A DNA stretch of 64,000 nt from Strix aluco (GCF_031877795.1 NC_133933.1:5578632-5642631), one strand, 5' to 3'; numbered from the stretch's first letter, positions 11,336 through 24,256 are shown. Notes: generated from the letters alone by a model not told the origin. Numbers and translations are program-made.

Positions 11336-14300
11336 TTTATTAAGTGATGCAACCCCATCTATCGCTTACTGAAATAGATGGAAACACTTCTCTGGGCTGT
11401 AATAGAGTTTGGGATTGAGTCCAGTAAAGGGATTCAGCTCTGGATTCAAACACACTCCCAGGAGTAGTGACTGAAGCAGTTCTGCTTGTTTCTTGCCGGC
11501 CAGGCTCAGCCCTGCAGCCACCCTGAGGTGCCCAGCAGAAGTCTGGGGGGACTCAAGAGCATCTGATGAAATGCTGAGCATTTCATAGCAGGCGTGAAAT
11601 CAAGCTGCCTTGCAGCTAACCCCTTGCAGCCTGGAGAAAACAACTGGGAGGTAGCATGTCTAGAAGCAGAGCTAGGGGCAAACAGCCTGGTGTGAAGAGA
11701 AAGAGGAATGAAAAACCTTTTGCAAATGAGGCAACAATAGAAAATGTGTATTGGCAGCTGGACAGCTGTGTGAAAGCCCAGGCAAAATATAGATGGGGGT
11801 AAAAATTTCTACCAGCTTTGGGGACACTGCTATTCCAAGATTTGCATGCAGCACCAAGATTTTTTACCCAGGAGCTTTTTTTTTTTTATTATTTTTCCTA
11901 CTCCAAGCCACCCATCAGCCTGCGCTGGGTGGTGAGAAATCCCTGCCAGGTGCAGGAGGGCACAGAGGAGGTCCTGCGAACTGCTCCGCCGGTGGCTCTC
12001 CATCTCCCCCCACATTCACATGCACCCTGCACAGACACGGCAAGATCTTGAAAAGCACCCAAGGGTATCCAACTCACTTTTCATTAAAGAGAAAAGACTG
12101 GGTACCTGGATGGCACTCAGCGAGGCCAAAGGGACAGGGGCAGATGGCTGAGCAGGCTCTGGCCGAAGGAAGGTGCTTCTGAAGCGCAAAGAGAAGCTGT
12201 CAGGCTGAGTGGGAAGCCACAGACAGCTGGCTACAAAATGCCAAGCATTGAGCTATTCCTGATTAATTTTTTTTTTAATTAAATAAAAAATAAAAATTGT
12301 ATGCACCTCTTGCAAGAGCTGTGGCCGTGAAATTAAACTGCATATTTTATCACTCCCGCCTGTTTGAAAGCACAAGCCTGCAGATATCTTCCAAGCAGGG
12401 TCCACTTCTCCGAATGTGCCAAGCTGACCTCTGCTGGATCAGGCCCAGGAATTGCCTGCTCACCAGGACCTGGGCCCAAGCTGTCTTCTGCTCAAAAGCA
12501 GCCAGCGCCACGTCCTCTTTTCCCTGGAAAGCACCTTTGCCAGCTATGGCAGCAGCTCATCCTCCAACTTGGAGCTGGACCAGTGGGCAACCAGCAACAG
12601 GAGTAGCCACAAGATGAAGGAGGAGGAGGCAGCTTGTAATCAAATGGTTGGGCCATTCCCCTGGCTGGCTTCAGTCTCTGCTGCCTGGACTCTTCATTTG
12701 TTTTATACTACGCTGGCAGGGGATGAAAACTAATTGTCCCTACTAGGACATTGGTGTGAACACTGGGGACAAACCAGCTGTGAGTTTAAAATGAATTTTG
12801 TCTCTTGTCTGCCATCAGTGATGTATTTTGCTATGACAAACTCTTGAGTACTATTGGACTGTCTGGTAGCAGTGGAAGGAGTAGCAGCGTAATTTCTAGT
12901 AGCTCTGGGCAAATTCACTTATACTAAAATTAAATAGCCATAGGAGCTAGATCACAAATTTTTGCCAACACAAGCTCAGAAGGCACAAAGAGGAGGCTTC
13001 CCAGAACCTTGTTTTAACCACAGATCCTGATGGATGAGGATTCACCTCTACAGTGACAAGATCCGTGCATCTGCGTGGGATTCAAATGGAGTCAACTTAA
13101 TTGCAAATCAAGTTGTCAGGCAAGTCCCCAAGTTTCTCTTTCCCTCCCACAGCACAGTCTCAGCACTGTCATTACTGCAGGCAGCTCTACCATTTGCATC
13201 TCCTGCTGCAGTCATTAAAGGAGTCACAAACATGCCAGCACAATTGTGTCACCCTCATCCTGATGCCCAAAAAGAAATTCCTAGTGCCTTCAGTAGAAGT
13301 CTATGGATGAGCATAGACAAGGAGTCTGGGGAAGATACTGGCACTGGCTACGGGCTGTTTGGTGTTGTGTCACAGGCCAGGGATCTGTAGTCCACAATTA
13401 CAAGCTGGAGGAAAAAAACCTGAGGAGCAAATGCCTCCCCCCAAATGTACCAAATGTTCACAGGGAGGTGGGAGTGATGGTCCCCTGGCTATGCCAAGAC
13501 ATGAAAGTCTCCTGTTCTGGAACAGATATTTTGGGTCACCTTGAGGATTTAATCTCCCTGTGTTTCCATTCCCCAAGCAAAAGATAGAAATAGCAGCACT
13601 GCCTTCCTTCCAGCAGAGTAAGTGCATTAAAGATTGCGAGGTGATGGGAGCCCTGGAAGTGCCTTGATGGAAGAGATTCATTTGAATACATTTGTTGTGC
13701 ATTACTCACTCAGCCCTGAGTTTTAATCTTCTCTTCCTCTCCATCATTGTAATCTAAATTTCCGTGAGCTCTCTCACTAGAGTTCAGTCCCAGTTTAATC
13801 CCCGCCTCGTTTGAGTGATTTCTCCAATTTCTCCTTTGGCAAATGGCGAGGCTTATGTTAGCCCTCATCTCTCCTCTAAGTCTATCACAGGAGAGCTGCT
13901 AACATTCCCTTTTCAGGGAGCACCAGCAGTTTATTTGGGAGCTTGTGCAACTTCTCTGAATAATTTCTCTTCTGTTTTTCCAGTCCAGTGGCCCTCATTT
14001 CACAGTCTTTTCCAGACCTGCTGAACCATCTCGTGTTTGGGGGGGTTGGAAGTCTCCTTTCCATCAAAGCAGCAGCAGCCTGCCCTTTTTCTTCCCTCCA
14101 GCGGGATGTTTTGGTCCGGGCAGAGGTGCACGGGGCACCCCTTGCTGACGCTGGTAGAAGCACTGTATTTTGCAGCTGGCAAGGTCGGCGAGCAGCAGGA
14201 CTAAGCCCCCAGGCCCCATGTTGCACGCAATAGCCAAAGCTGTTCTGCTTTCCACACCGCTGGGCTTCCAGCAGGGATGAGTGCTCGGGATGCTCCTGGG

Positions 14301-14429
14301 GGGCAGCAAGTCTACGTCTTGTTTCTGGGGTTTGTTACCGCCGTTGAGGCTGGGGCAGAGGTTCTGCTTTGCAGCCATCTTTTCAAAAAGTGATATTTTT
14401 TTTTTACATACGTTGTGTGTCATTCTTGC
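11336..14429. other. Non-coding stretch, no gene recognised
   Basis: This segment holds a T12 run at about 11,877-11,888 and an AT-only stretch at about 12,266-12,298 (T10 followed by aattaaataaaaaataaaa). A C/T-rich segment with agcaac and tcatcc words lies near 12,500-12,620. Several open frames of 70-130 codons overlap on both strands at 11,790-12,730 and 13,030-14,420. They conflict with each other and carry no recognised domain. Confidence 0.5.
12266..12298. repeat. AT-only low-complexity tract
   Basis: The tract consists of a T-run followed by A/T-only sequence. It is simple sequence without a clear repeat unit. Confidence 0.7.
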
Positions 14430-15180
14430 ATATTAAGCAACGCCGCAAAAGAAATTTTCCTCCACTGCAGGTATTACGTTTGGACTTTTTTTGCTTTGTT
14501 AACTTTCAGCTTTCTTGACTGTTTTTCCAGCAGGATTATTTGTTACTCTATTAGCAAACAAGTCCTGGCTCACATAGGCAGAAATATGCAGGAGGCATAT
14601 AATTCCCAATTTATTAGCTTGGTTCACATGACGTTATCAAGAATTGATTGCAATGCTTAGTGGCATTAGCAGTACCATCCTATCATAACAACAGTATTTA
14701 CTGTCAGGAACACTATTTGTGCAGCAGTTGTGTTACACCACAAATAATTATATTACTTACATTCAATTTGTATCATTACACATAACGCAACTGTGCCTGC
14801 TGCATAGTATCATACTTCATTAATGCCCAAGGCAGAACAGCATCAAATAAATACCCTCCTTGGCACTTTTCCTTTGAAATTATATTCTACTTATTATTAA
14901 AATGTAGATCAAAAATGACATATCCCAACTATTAAAAATATAGAAAGAAAAATCTCAGCTGTATTAATAGGGAAAGAACACCAATTAAAATTCATTGCTC
15001 TGAAAATGATTGCTCTACAAATTTAAGGAGATGCTGTCAAGTTTGGTAAACCCCAGAAATGACAAATCTTATTTTCCTGCATTTCTCTGCAAATTTCCCA
15101 CAATTCTGTGTGTCCTTGTCACGATAAAATGCTTAACTGAGTTTTAGAAAGCAGTGAAAATTCAGTTATTTTATGCAGCC
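14430..15180. promoter_or_regulatory. Long AT-rich block, candidate conserved non-coding element
   Basis: About 750 bases of AT-rich but not low-complexity sequence contain acatgacgttat (CRE half-site type), ataattat, cattaatgcc, ctattaaaa and caattaaaattcattg. The diversity of words and lack of simple repeats are typical of conserved non-coding elements near developmental genes. No open frame of note crosses it beyond about 80 codons. The function is inferred from composition only. Confidence 0.25.
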
Positions 15181-15397
15181 CTACAATCTGAGGACAGCAC
15201 CATCCTGGCCTTGAGAAGCCAGTACCTCTGCTCTGTTGTTAGTGTGACCCTGACATAGTGTCCCCTGCATGGGCTGTGAATAATGCTGCAGAGAGGGGAC
15301 AATCTGTGTTAGAGTAACTTGGCCAATGGTCCCTCCAAGGGGGTCCTGGGCTCCGCAGGAACCCCACACAAGCCTTTGGCATCCCACAGCTAGAACA
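15181..15397. other. Short non-coding spacer before a CR1 copy
   Basis: No gene is visible. The spacer ends at the antisense CR1 copy that begins near 15,398. Confidence 0.5.
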
Positions 15398-15925
15398 CAT
15401 TAAAGATCATCCAGCTCCAATCGCCCTGCCACAGGCAGGGACAGCTTCCACTAGCCCAGGTTGCCCAAAGCCCCATCCAACCTGGCCTTGAACCCTGCCA
15501 GGGAGGGGGCAGCCACAGCTTCTCTGGTCAACCTGTGCCAGTGCCTCACCACCCTCACAGTAAAGAATTTCTTCCCAATATCTAATCTAAACCTACCCTC
15601 TTATAGTTTAAAACCGTAACCCCTCGTCCTAACCCGACACTCCCTGATAAAGAGTCCCTCCCTGTGAGGTCTCCCCAGAGCCTTCTCTTCTCCAGGCTGG
15701 ACACCCCCAACTCTCTCAGCCTGTCCTCACAGGGGAGGTGCTCCAGTCCCCCGAGCATCTTCGTGGCCTCCTCTGGACCCACTCAAGCAGGTCCGTGTCC
15801 TTCTTATGTCAGGGGCCCCAGAGCTGGATCCAGTGGGGTCTTACGAGAGTGGAGTAGAGGGGGAGAATCACCTCCCTTGACCTGCTGACCACGCTTCTCT
15901 AGATGTAGAGCAGGATGTGCCCTGG
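15398..15925 (-). mobile_element. CR1 LINE fragment, antisense, longest copy in the window
   Basis: Read on the minus strand this is CR1 sequence of a different subfamily from the copies at 6.1 and 51 kb. It starts in a segment with ggatccagctctggggcccc (about 15,836-15,817) and ggtccagaggaggccacgaa. It continues through a peptide-coding remnant with [10 protein letters not shown] and ends with ggagctggatgatctttaat. The usual terminal part (tccaacc plus the attctatga repeat) is missing, so it is truncated at both ends. Point changes and a disrupted ORF2 tail show that it is dead. It is about 525 bases long. Confidence 0.95.
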
Positions 15926-17680
15926 ACCTACTCCAGTAATACAGCACAGTCCTTGTAACTTACCTGAACTGCCAAGACACTCTAGAGGAACCTGCCAAAA
16001 TCTCCTAAAAAGCTCAACAATAAAAAAAATGCACCTTGACTCAACAGCCAAACCTTGTTTGAGGAGGTCTGGTTATTCTGAAGGCTGTTAGTGACATACC
16101 AAATGGGTTTTGATCCCAAGAATACCTGGTAAATAGTGTGCACTTTCAGTAGAAGGCGTTTGTGAACATCTCTGTCTATTAAGGAGAGATTTATGCTCTG
16201 GGAGCTGGGGTACTGTTTGCAAACAACAGATGGTGGAGGCCAAGGTGGAAGAGCCACAGGTGAGCTCCTGGCAGAAGAGATGCTGTATTTTGAGCATGTT
16301 GCTCACAGGGAGACTGTATGTGATTTTTTTTCTACCTTATTCAAGGAAAAGAAGAGCTTTCAAAAAATGCTGTAATACCACCAGATTTCTCTATCTTCAT
16401 GAAAATAAATCTACAAGGTGCCAAATTTAAGTGAAGTTTTTTTGGAAGCATTTAAGGGCACATTTTGTCACCTATGTCATGCTGTGGGAAGGAAGAGATT
16501 TCAGAGAGGCTATTTGTAAAATCAGGTACCAGGAGCTGAGGTCAATTTTCACCCCGGCTCATGGTGACAAACTCCTCTTTGTGTTGGCAAATGAACATGG
16601 ATATCGAAGTCTAACCCATGCCAAGGGTTGAGGGTCAAGTCCACTTCGTCTTGTGAGACAGCTGTATCTGGATCTGTTTGGGGCAATTCAGAGGGAAGTG
16701 AGATGGATTTAGTTAAATTTAAAAACTTTTGAGCATTTCCAGGAAGCAGGAGCATTTTCAACTTTTAGTATTAGACAAGGTGAAAAGGGCAGAATGCAGA
16801 TGGAAAATAATTGCACATATAATATTAAAGCACACGTGAACTAACTTTTTTGTAAGACAGATACCAAGAACATAGAGACAAGACATGGCCCATCTCTAAT
16901 GTAGGATGTAGTTTGAAAATAATAGATTTTTAGCATATTCCTTGAAGAACCCTCTAAACTAATGGCAGTTGAAAGCCAGATGAAGTAGCTATTTTATCTG
17001 GCAAGCTTCCATGCAAAATTTCCTGCTGATGCTGGCTCAGGCAGATGGAGATTTGGGAGGGGAAGAACAAAGTGCCATAGGGCTTTATTGGATGAGCCAT
17101 GAAAGGTTTCTGCAAGCTTCTATCACAAGGTTTATGAACCTTGGGCTTGTTAACTTCATCGCAGTTTTGTTCAGTGTTTTAACCCTGCTTTATTTCCTGT
17201 GGTCCAGATGACACATTTACACATCGTCGGAAAATTTAGTGGGATGCTCTTCAAACAATGTGTGACTCTGCACAAGTAAGGTCAGAAACTTGCTGGTTTT
17301 ACCTCAATGTATAAAAGTTTTTGAATATCACTATATAAAGTGCTTTTCTCTTGAAATGTCTTCTTTGGTTAGATCATGCAAATTCAGTGCTGGCTGATGC
17401 TTCTGTAAGATGAAAAGTATGAACAACTCATGAATATTTCATCATTTGTTTCTGCACTGGTCAGAAATGGTAATTTGAGCTCCAGACTGTAGAGATTTAG
17501 CAAAAAGAGTTGGACAGTCAGAGGATAAAGATAGAAAAAAGTGCGTTTGACAGGATTTTTCCTTGCCAGTAGACAAGTTGCCTAAAGAATATGAAACTGG
17601 GATAATCTGCTGAGGGCTCATATTTGGGCTGTGCTACTGAAGCAATTCTTGATCTGCAATGCATCAACACTATAGTAGTT
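15926..17680. other. Non-coding stretch, no gene recognised
   Basis: No CR1 or other repeat landmark is seen. A consensus-like donor, gagccacag/gtgagctcc, has GT at 16,260-16,261 but lacks a credible exon upstream. An open frame at 17,011-17,211 is described separately in the findings because of its hydrophobic C-terminus. Confidence 0.5.
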
Positions 17681-18240
17681 TCTTTATTTACCTTTTTTTT
17701 TTTCTTCCCCTCAGAGGACAACTGAAAGCACCATGTCACCCAAGATCACAGGCAGAAGAGAGCCTTGGACAGGGTCTACATTCACCTCAGGCTTGACGTG
17801 CACCAACATCTCCCTGAGGATGTGAGCACTGCCCTGGAAAGGCTGTGAAGGAGCAAGCATCAGCAAAGGTGCTATAGCTAAAGGTGCATCAGCCTTGATT
17901 CTCCTCTTAAGACTCCCTTTACCTTTTGCTGTAATGTCTGTAGCCAGCTACTTTTCTCTCTTTTATGCAATTGGCCATCCTATGATAGACCCCAGGGGCT
18001 AGAATTCAAAAGCAATGTTGTTCTTTGTAACCAGTGTGCACTAATAATTTGTCTGCCAGCTTCAACCTTTCCTGAATATTAAGGGATCTGGGTTTGGGCC
18101 ACATTATTTTGGGACTGGGAAATGCCATTGCCCCATGTTCTGGACTAGCATTAGCATTGGGAAAAATGCCTTTTTCTTGTACCGAGGAGTTTAGGGTTTC
18201 TTCTTTTGGGATTGTGGGGTGGTTTGTTTTTTTTTTTCAG
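17681..18240 (+). other. Two strong acceptor-like sites, no confirmed exon
   Basis: A T12-plus-cttcccctcag tract ends at 17,714, and a T11-cag tract ends at 18,240. Both fit the vertebrate 3' splice-site consensus. After the first comes a 30-codon ATG frame (17,733 to 17,825) with a gatgtgagca donor-like word near its end. I recognise no protein. These may be chance polypyrimidine runs, which are frequent here. Confidence 0.25.
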
Positions 18241-21081
18241 GAATACTGATAGATATCCTTGTCCTGCCACTCACTCAACTCTGAAGCTTACAGAGACATT
18301 TGAAGTTTCCAACAAAAGGAATGGTTACAGTTTTTAAAATGGCCATTTCTCTGAATTTCCAACCGGCTTCCTTTCTCTGGTGCATTCCTCGAGCAAGAGG
18401 AGAGGGAGGGATTCTGCCATAGGCAGATGAAGCCTTTCTTCAGTAGCTCAGATGCCGACTCTCCATCTCTTCAGCATCCAGAGCAGGCTGTCTGCAGTGG
18501 ACTGAAAGTTGTCTCATCAGACTTGTGTTTCAGCATTGCCACCTGACATGTTATGACAAGCTTTTAACTTTTGAGCAGCGGTGGATGGAAACGTGTCACT
18601 GCTTTGGGAGCAGCACAGCACAAGCTGCCAAATATAGTTCATGCTGCCGTGGTGTCAGCCCTTCCAAAGCAGACACCCATCCCAGCCATGGCACTCCACG
18701 AGCAAAGAAGCCAGGACTCTTCAAGTGGCCTAAACAGACCTGAGGCAAATAATTTTCTGCATGAACTACAACAAGTAAGAGGTTAGGCACTAAGAAGGGA
18801 AGCTGGGAGGCATTTTTCAAGAAATAAGTGTTTATAGGTTTGCAGTACCAAGACTGTCTGCGTAAGAAACCTAAAAGCAGACGTTAGAACTGGAAACTTC
18901 CCATGAGGACCATGGTTAACAGGGGCCTGTACAGGCTCTGCTAATTCATCTGTGCTTATTGCTACTGCTGGTGGAGGGGAAATAAAACATCAGTGTGAAA
19001 AAATTCCCAGAGATGAGAGTCTATACTTCAGAGGGCTCAGATGGCGAGAGACACGGAGCAGGAACTGGTGTTGACTTCATGGTCTTTTAATGACTTGTTC
19101 TGTGTTTACTTCCCTGCTGCTCTCTATCCATTTAGGCACACCTGAGTGACACAGCAAAGGCGGCTTTTTTCTGACAAATTTTCCCTACTTTTCCAGCTGA
19201 CCAGTGCATTGCTGTGGGTTTTTCTCTGCTGTGGTGCTGCAGTGGCTCTATTGTGCTCTGAGGAGATGGTCAGCTCTAAAAGAACTGGTTCCTGATGTTG
19301 CCAAGCACCCCCTAGTGCTGAGCCCATCCCACTCACTGCCACTGCTTCACTGAAAGAAGTGATCACAGCAGGTGAGCAGCCCTTTAACCAGCTTTGTGAG
19401 CTCAGGATGCACTTGGAGATGCCTTCAGTGTTGGCAGTGGCCATGCAAGTGTTTAGATACCCAGTTTCTAGAGGCACTGAACAGTTGAATTTTTCACATT
19501 TCTTCTCTGGAGTAATGAACACTCAGTGCTTCTGAAAACCTGCATTAATTAGCCCATTTGACATTTTAAACAACCTTTGCCTTGACCTGAGAATACAGCT
19601 ACACCAGTAAATACAGCAGGCTGGTGCTACTCACTAGTCCTGAGGGCAAGCAGCATGACCCAGCCTGTGTCCCTACAGCTGAGATCTCTTCACGCCTCAA
19701 CTAGGGTGGCCTTACCCATGTCTGACCACAGCCCTAGAGTGAGCTGGCACAAGGCAAATCGATGCCAGGGAGCATGCTCAGCACAAACCCAGTATTGGAT
19801 GATCCCCAGACAATGCTCAGGCCCCGGGCATGTTCAGCACAGATGTGTTCTTGGAGATAATGATGGGCCATGAGGAATCTGTATGGTGCAAACCCTTCTA
19901 TCGGTACACAGCATGAGAAGGGCAGGTTGGCCATGGCCAAGTTTCAATGATAAAACACTGGAAAAATCTCACTGCCTTGTTGCTTTCTGAATTTTTGGGA
20001 AGGAAAAAGCCTTACTCCTGACTGTAGGAGAAGGGTTTGGCATGGGACCTCCTCCTGGGGCAACTCAGAGAGCTTCTATGATGGCACCATCACAGAACAA
20101 CCAGGGTTGATCCCAGCTTGCCTGTTGCTGGACCGTTTCATGGCCATAGCAGGCAGATAAAATGCTAAGAAAGTAGCAAGTGGCTTAGCTGTACCCCTTC
20201 GGCGATGACTGCATTGGCTCTCCTGCTCTTGCTGGCCCACTCCCCCGTTGTGCAGGCTCCTTGCTTCTCCTTCCTTCAGAACCTTAGGAGGAAGGGATGG
20301 CTGATCTTGCTGGATGCCTCCCATGCGTGCGTACCAGGATCAACAGCTGGTGTTACCCAGGAGGAGAAGTCATGTGGGTAGAAAAGGGAAAATGAATCCC
20401 TGGTCTCTCGGCACTCCTAAAACCAGCCTGCAGTAATGGCTGTGTGGTTGCAACGCTGCTGGTTCTCTCACAGCTAAATGCCAACAGTGGAGTTATCTTC
20501 GTTTTTAACTGTATGATGGGATTTTCTGTGTTTGTATTGTTTTGATTGAATATTCCTTGGGTCCAGTTCAATTTTCTACCAACATCAGTCCCAAGATGGG
20601 CCTTGGAGTCTTCTAATGAGGTCAAGAAGCTACCGCAAAATTTAGAGCAAATGGGAAAAAAGAAACATTGGTGACAGGTCACTTACAATTTTAAAGAGCA
20701 AGAGACATCCTTTCTGACAGGCTGCCATTTTCTATCTGTAATCTGTCCTACAAAATGGTGATGGGTGATAACTCACTGGTAGGTCCCTCCCTTGTATGGA
20801 TAAAAGAGGTTTTAATTTACCAGCATGTTAGCTTGGCACTGCAGAGCAATATCAGAATGATGACTCCCCTCACACTCAATGCACTTCCAAACCCTATCTA
20901 TAAACTTCAAAAAAAGGAGCTGAAGATTCATTGTCCTTTAGATGAAGAAGAAGAAGAAAAATGGGATATATGTCTTGAAGTTTCCCTTATTTAATACCCA
21001 CAAATATTTTGTTCTGACGTGCTACCTTCCATCAAAAAAACCCCGTGTAGTTTTCCTGAGGTTAACCTCCTGTTTTATTAG

Positions 21082-21112
21082 GAAAAAAAAAAAAAAAAGA
21101 AAAAGAAAATTA
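21082..21112. repeat. A-rich low-complexity run
   Basis: An A16-type run is followed by gaaaaagaaaa. No polyadenylation signal sits at the expected distance upstream, so there is no sign that it is a retrocopy tail. Confidence 0.75.
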
Positions 21113-21797
21113 TCACCTCTGTAGATGGGAAAGCAGAGGCACAAAGAGGGCAAGAGACCTGTTCTGCAGAGCTGGAAAAAGATCACATCACTGATGATTA
21201 GAGTAGTAATTTGATCACAAGTCCTTTAAATTTGAGGGCGGGTTAGCTAATGATGCAATTAGCAAGGAAAATACCCATATTGCTGCTTGCAATGTGCTGG
21301 GTTAATCTGTCGCTTGTTTTGTTACACATCTGTCTACCTACAGCAGGAATCAACACAGTTTAGAAAACTCTTTTTGTCTACCCACATCCTTTGAAGTTGA
21401 AAAACCACTTCATTGGTTCTTTCCCTGAGCCCCAGCAGGCAGGGGCAGGGCAGGATGGACTTTGTTCTCATCAGCATGGTACTGTTTAATATATAGGTTA
21501 GAAAAATAGACATTTTTTTAGTCTTATTTCCTGAAAGAAAACAAATGTCTTTTTATATAAGGTGGTCCTGCCTTTCTGCCTGTTAGATCTTCCTTAAAAA
21601 CTTCTGCATCCTTTGACCGGCATTAACCACGCTTGCTCGAAGCGCTGAGCTCTTGGCAGTAGTTATGTTCATACGAGTTTTGTGTCATTTAGTTACAAAG
21701 AGATGAGAGGCAGAAGACAGTGCCTCCTGGAAGGAGGTGAGAGCAAGACTTGGCAAAAAGTCTTTTGGAAATGTGAAAATGTTGGAAGGGTCTGGGT

Positions 21798-21823
21798 GAA
21801 AAACAAACAAACAAATAAATAAA
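21798..21823. repeat. (AAAC)n/(AAAT)n microsatellite
   Basis: About six tetranucleotide units are visible: aaac repeated, then aaat repeated. Confidence 0.8.
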
Positions 21824-23977
21824 CTCCAAAAAGCCAGAAGACTCCATGGGCCCAGCATAGTGTCCATGGGTGGTTGGTGCCCTTGCACTTGGCTGAGAAG
21901 GGCTCACCAGCAGCTCCTGAGGATGGCCTGGTCTACTGGTGGGACATACCCATCTACCTTTCCAACCATACTAAATTTAAGAACCTACTAATGTTGGAAC
22001 TAAGTCAAACCGAGGAAAAACCAAACAAAAGTAAACCTTTTGTGTGATTCTGATATCTCCAGTTTCAGAGTTAGAAAATTATTTTTCTTGTAGGTGTACA
22101 AACCTTCTTCAAAACTTCTGAGGCCAGAGGGTTCCTCCTCTCAGTCTCGGTCTCTGTCTCCTGAAGGTCAGACTGACTGGAGAGAGGCAAGGAGTGATTT
22201 TTATTCTTAATGTTTTGCATTTAACCATAATGGGATGTGGTACGAAGTGAGACTGGGAGGGTGGAGGCTCTTTGGTTTTGACTGAAGCTCTCTGAGGGCT
22301 GCTAAAAACCCCATAATTGTGATTTCTAATTGGGCCAGGGAAACAAATGCCTGTATGCTAATCCTATTAGAGAGTGAGGCTTAAGCCTGGGTGTCTGTCA
22401 GCATGAACCTGTTCCCCCAGGCCTTGGTAGTGCTGACTTCTTAGCCAAAGCTTCCTGACGTGTATGAAGTATTGTATCATTAAGCCTACGAGCAGAGCAA
22501 GGCGGCATTAGCTCTTCCCATGGTGCTGCCTTGCCTGGCTCCGAGCTGCAGATGACATGATAGCAAAGGCAGCATCAGCTCACTGAGGTCACTGTCTCAT
22601 CGCTGCCAGCCCAGCTATTAGTACAAGGAGGAGAGAGCTTCACCATGTCCTCACCACAGCCCTGCCTTGGGATTGACTGCCAAAATGGAGCCGTACCATG
22701 GATGCCATCACCTTCACGTCATCACAGAGAGGACACAAAAACCCAGTGAGGAAACTGCCATCTCCTGCCTGAAGTTTTACCTGGAAGCAGGGTCACTGGC
22801 AGCCACTTTGGGAAGACTGCATTTGATGTCCATGCGCTTTGTCTTATGGAAATTTAAATACACTGGATTTGGGTTGATCCTGAGCAGAGCACAGCAAAGA
22901 TAAAGGCAGAATCCTGCATTGCAGGCTAGAGGGATCCAGGCAAAGCTGATTTTTAGAGCAGACATGTCTAACATTTTATGTTCCACTACTAGAATTATAT
23001 GTCGAGAGATTTCAAATATCTTTCTAAGTCCCAGTAGCCTGATTGAAAGTGGTATGTCTTTATCAGACTGGTTATGGCCCTTCTGAAATGTGAGCCTTAC
23101 TAGCTGCATGCAAATCTTGTGCTTTGAGTACATTCCTAATTAAAGCAGATTGGGCCTTTGGGGAAGGAGGGGCTGCAAAGCACTTCCTAAAGCACTTTCT
23201 ACTTGAATTTCATTTTGAGAAAATATACCTGAAGGATGGTGCAGAAACTAGGATTGAGACAAATTTGGGTTTGGCGGGTCAATTATACTTTCATAGTGTG
23301 TTTCTGAGGGACAGTGAGAAACACAGGAAGCCCAAGTGATGAGCCCGAGGTAGCTTAATGGTTTGACACAGAGGTTTCACCCTGCGGAAATATAAGGCAT
23401 GAACTTACAGCCACTGTTAATTTGCTGACATCTTTTTATTTTAGAAATGCCTTAGAGCTGTTTTCTTCAATTGTTTTGGAATGTGAGCTGAGAAAAAGCC
23501 ATTCAGGCTAAACCTGAGGGATAAACTGCCCATCTCCCCAGTGTAATAAATACCAGTTCAAACACAAATGAAATCATCTCTCATCAGACAGGCTCTCCAA
23601 TGTTGTGCCATAGACTTTCTGCTCCCACCTACGCAAGAAACCATCAGGCAGGAAATAAGGACATGAAAAACAGGTTTCTGCAGTAGTAAAGCAGAGCCGG
23701 TTTGATGGCTGACACAGGATGATGCAAGCAGGAGCTCTGAGGAAAGTGTAGATGCATCTGAGTCACCTTCCTCCCGGAACCATCAGCCTTAGTTTAAACA
23801 TAAAATGGTCATTTTGTAGTTGTTGTTTCTACTGCTAAAATTCTTTCTCTGTGGAGGTCTGGACACATCTTGTGTGTAAATGATATCAGCTGGGTAAAGC
23901 ACAGTCCTCACCTGCCTCCAGGTGCAGGATTCAGCTTGCCCAGGTGATGCTGATGATGGGGGAATATAAAGAGCTTA

Positions 23978-24256
23978 AGTAATAAGCGATAGGACAAGAG
24001 GGAATGGCTTCAAGTTGCACCAGGGAAGGTTTAGACTGGCTATTAGGAAGCATTTCTTTCCAGAAGGGGTTGTTGGGTGTTGGAATGGGCTGCCCAGGGA
24101 GGTGGTAGAGTCCCCATCCCTGGAGGTGTTTAAGAGTGGAGTCGACACAGCGCTGAGGGATCTGGTGGAGTTGGGAACTGTTTATGTTGGGTTGATGGTT
24201 GGACTGGATGATCTTCAAGGTCTTTTCCAACCTGGATGATTCTGTGAATCTGTGAA
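23978..24256 (+). mobile_element. CR1 LINE 3' end, sense orientation
   Basis: This is a 5'-truncated CR1 copy with gcgataggacaagagggaat (about 23,986), gttgcaccagggaaggttta, aatgggctgcccagggaggt and ccatccctggaggtgttta. It ends with ttccaacctggatgattctg and a degenerate tgtgaatctgtga repeat. The plus-strand frame at 24,015-24,239 still reads as the end of CR1 ORF2, including the typical [15 protein letters not shown] peptide, without a stop for about 75 codons. This copy is therefore less eroded than the one at 1.0 kb. It lacks the endonuclease and reverse transcriptase regions and is inactive. Confidence 0.97.

Larger units (their letters stand above)
18241..23977. other. Non-coding stretch with A-rich simple repeats
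   Basis: Visible are an A-run followed by gaaaaagaaaa at about 21,082-21,112 and an (AAAC)n/(AAAT)n run at 21,798-21,823. An ATGCAAAT octamer sits at 23,108-23,115. At 19,750-19,850 the words gcatgctcagcaca and gcatgttcagcaca form a weak imperfect direct repeat. Open frames up to 132 codons exist on either strand without recognised motifs. No gene is supported. Confidence 0.5.

Noticed and set aside
19370-19372. Donor-like cagcag/gtgagcag and similar words at 16,260, 18,774, 24,762 and 31,042
   Set aside because: Each lacks a convincing acceptor and coding exon. Matches of this quality are expected every few kilobases.
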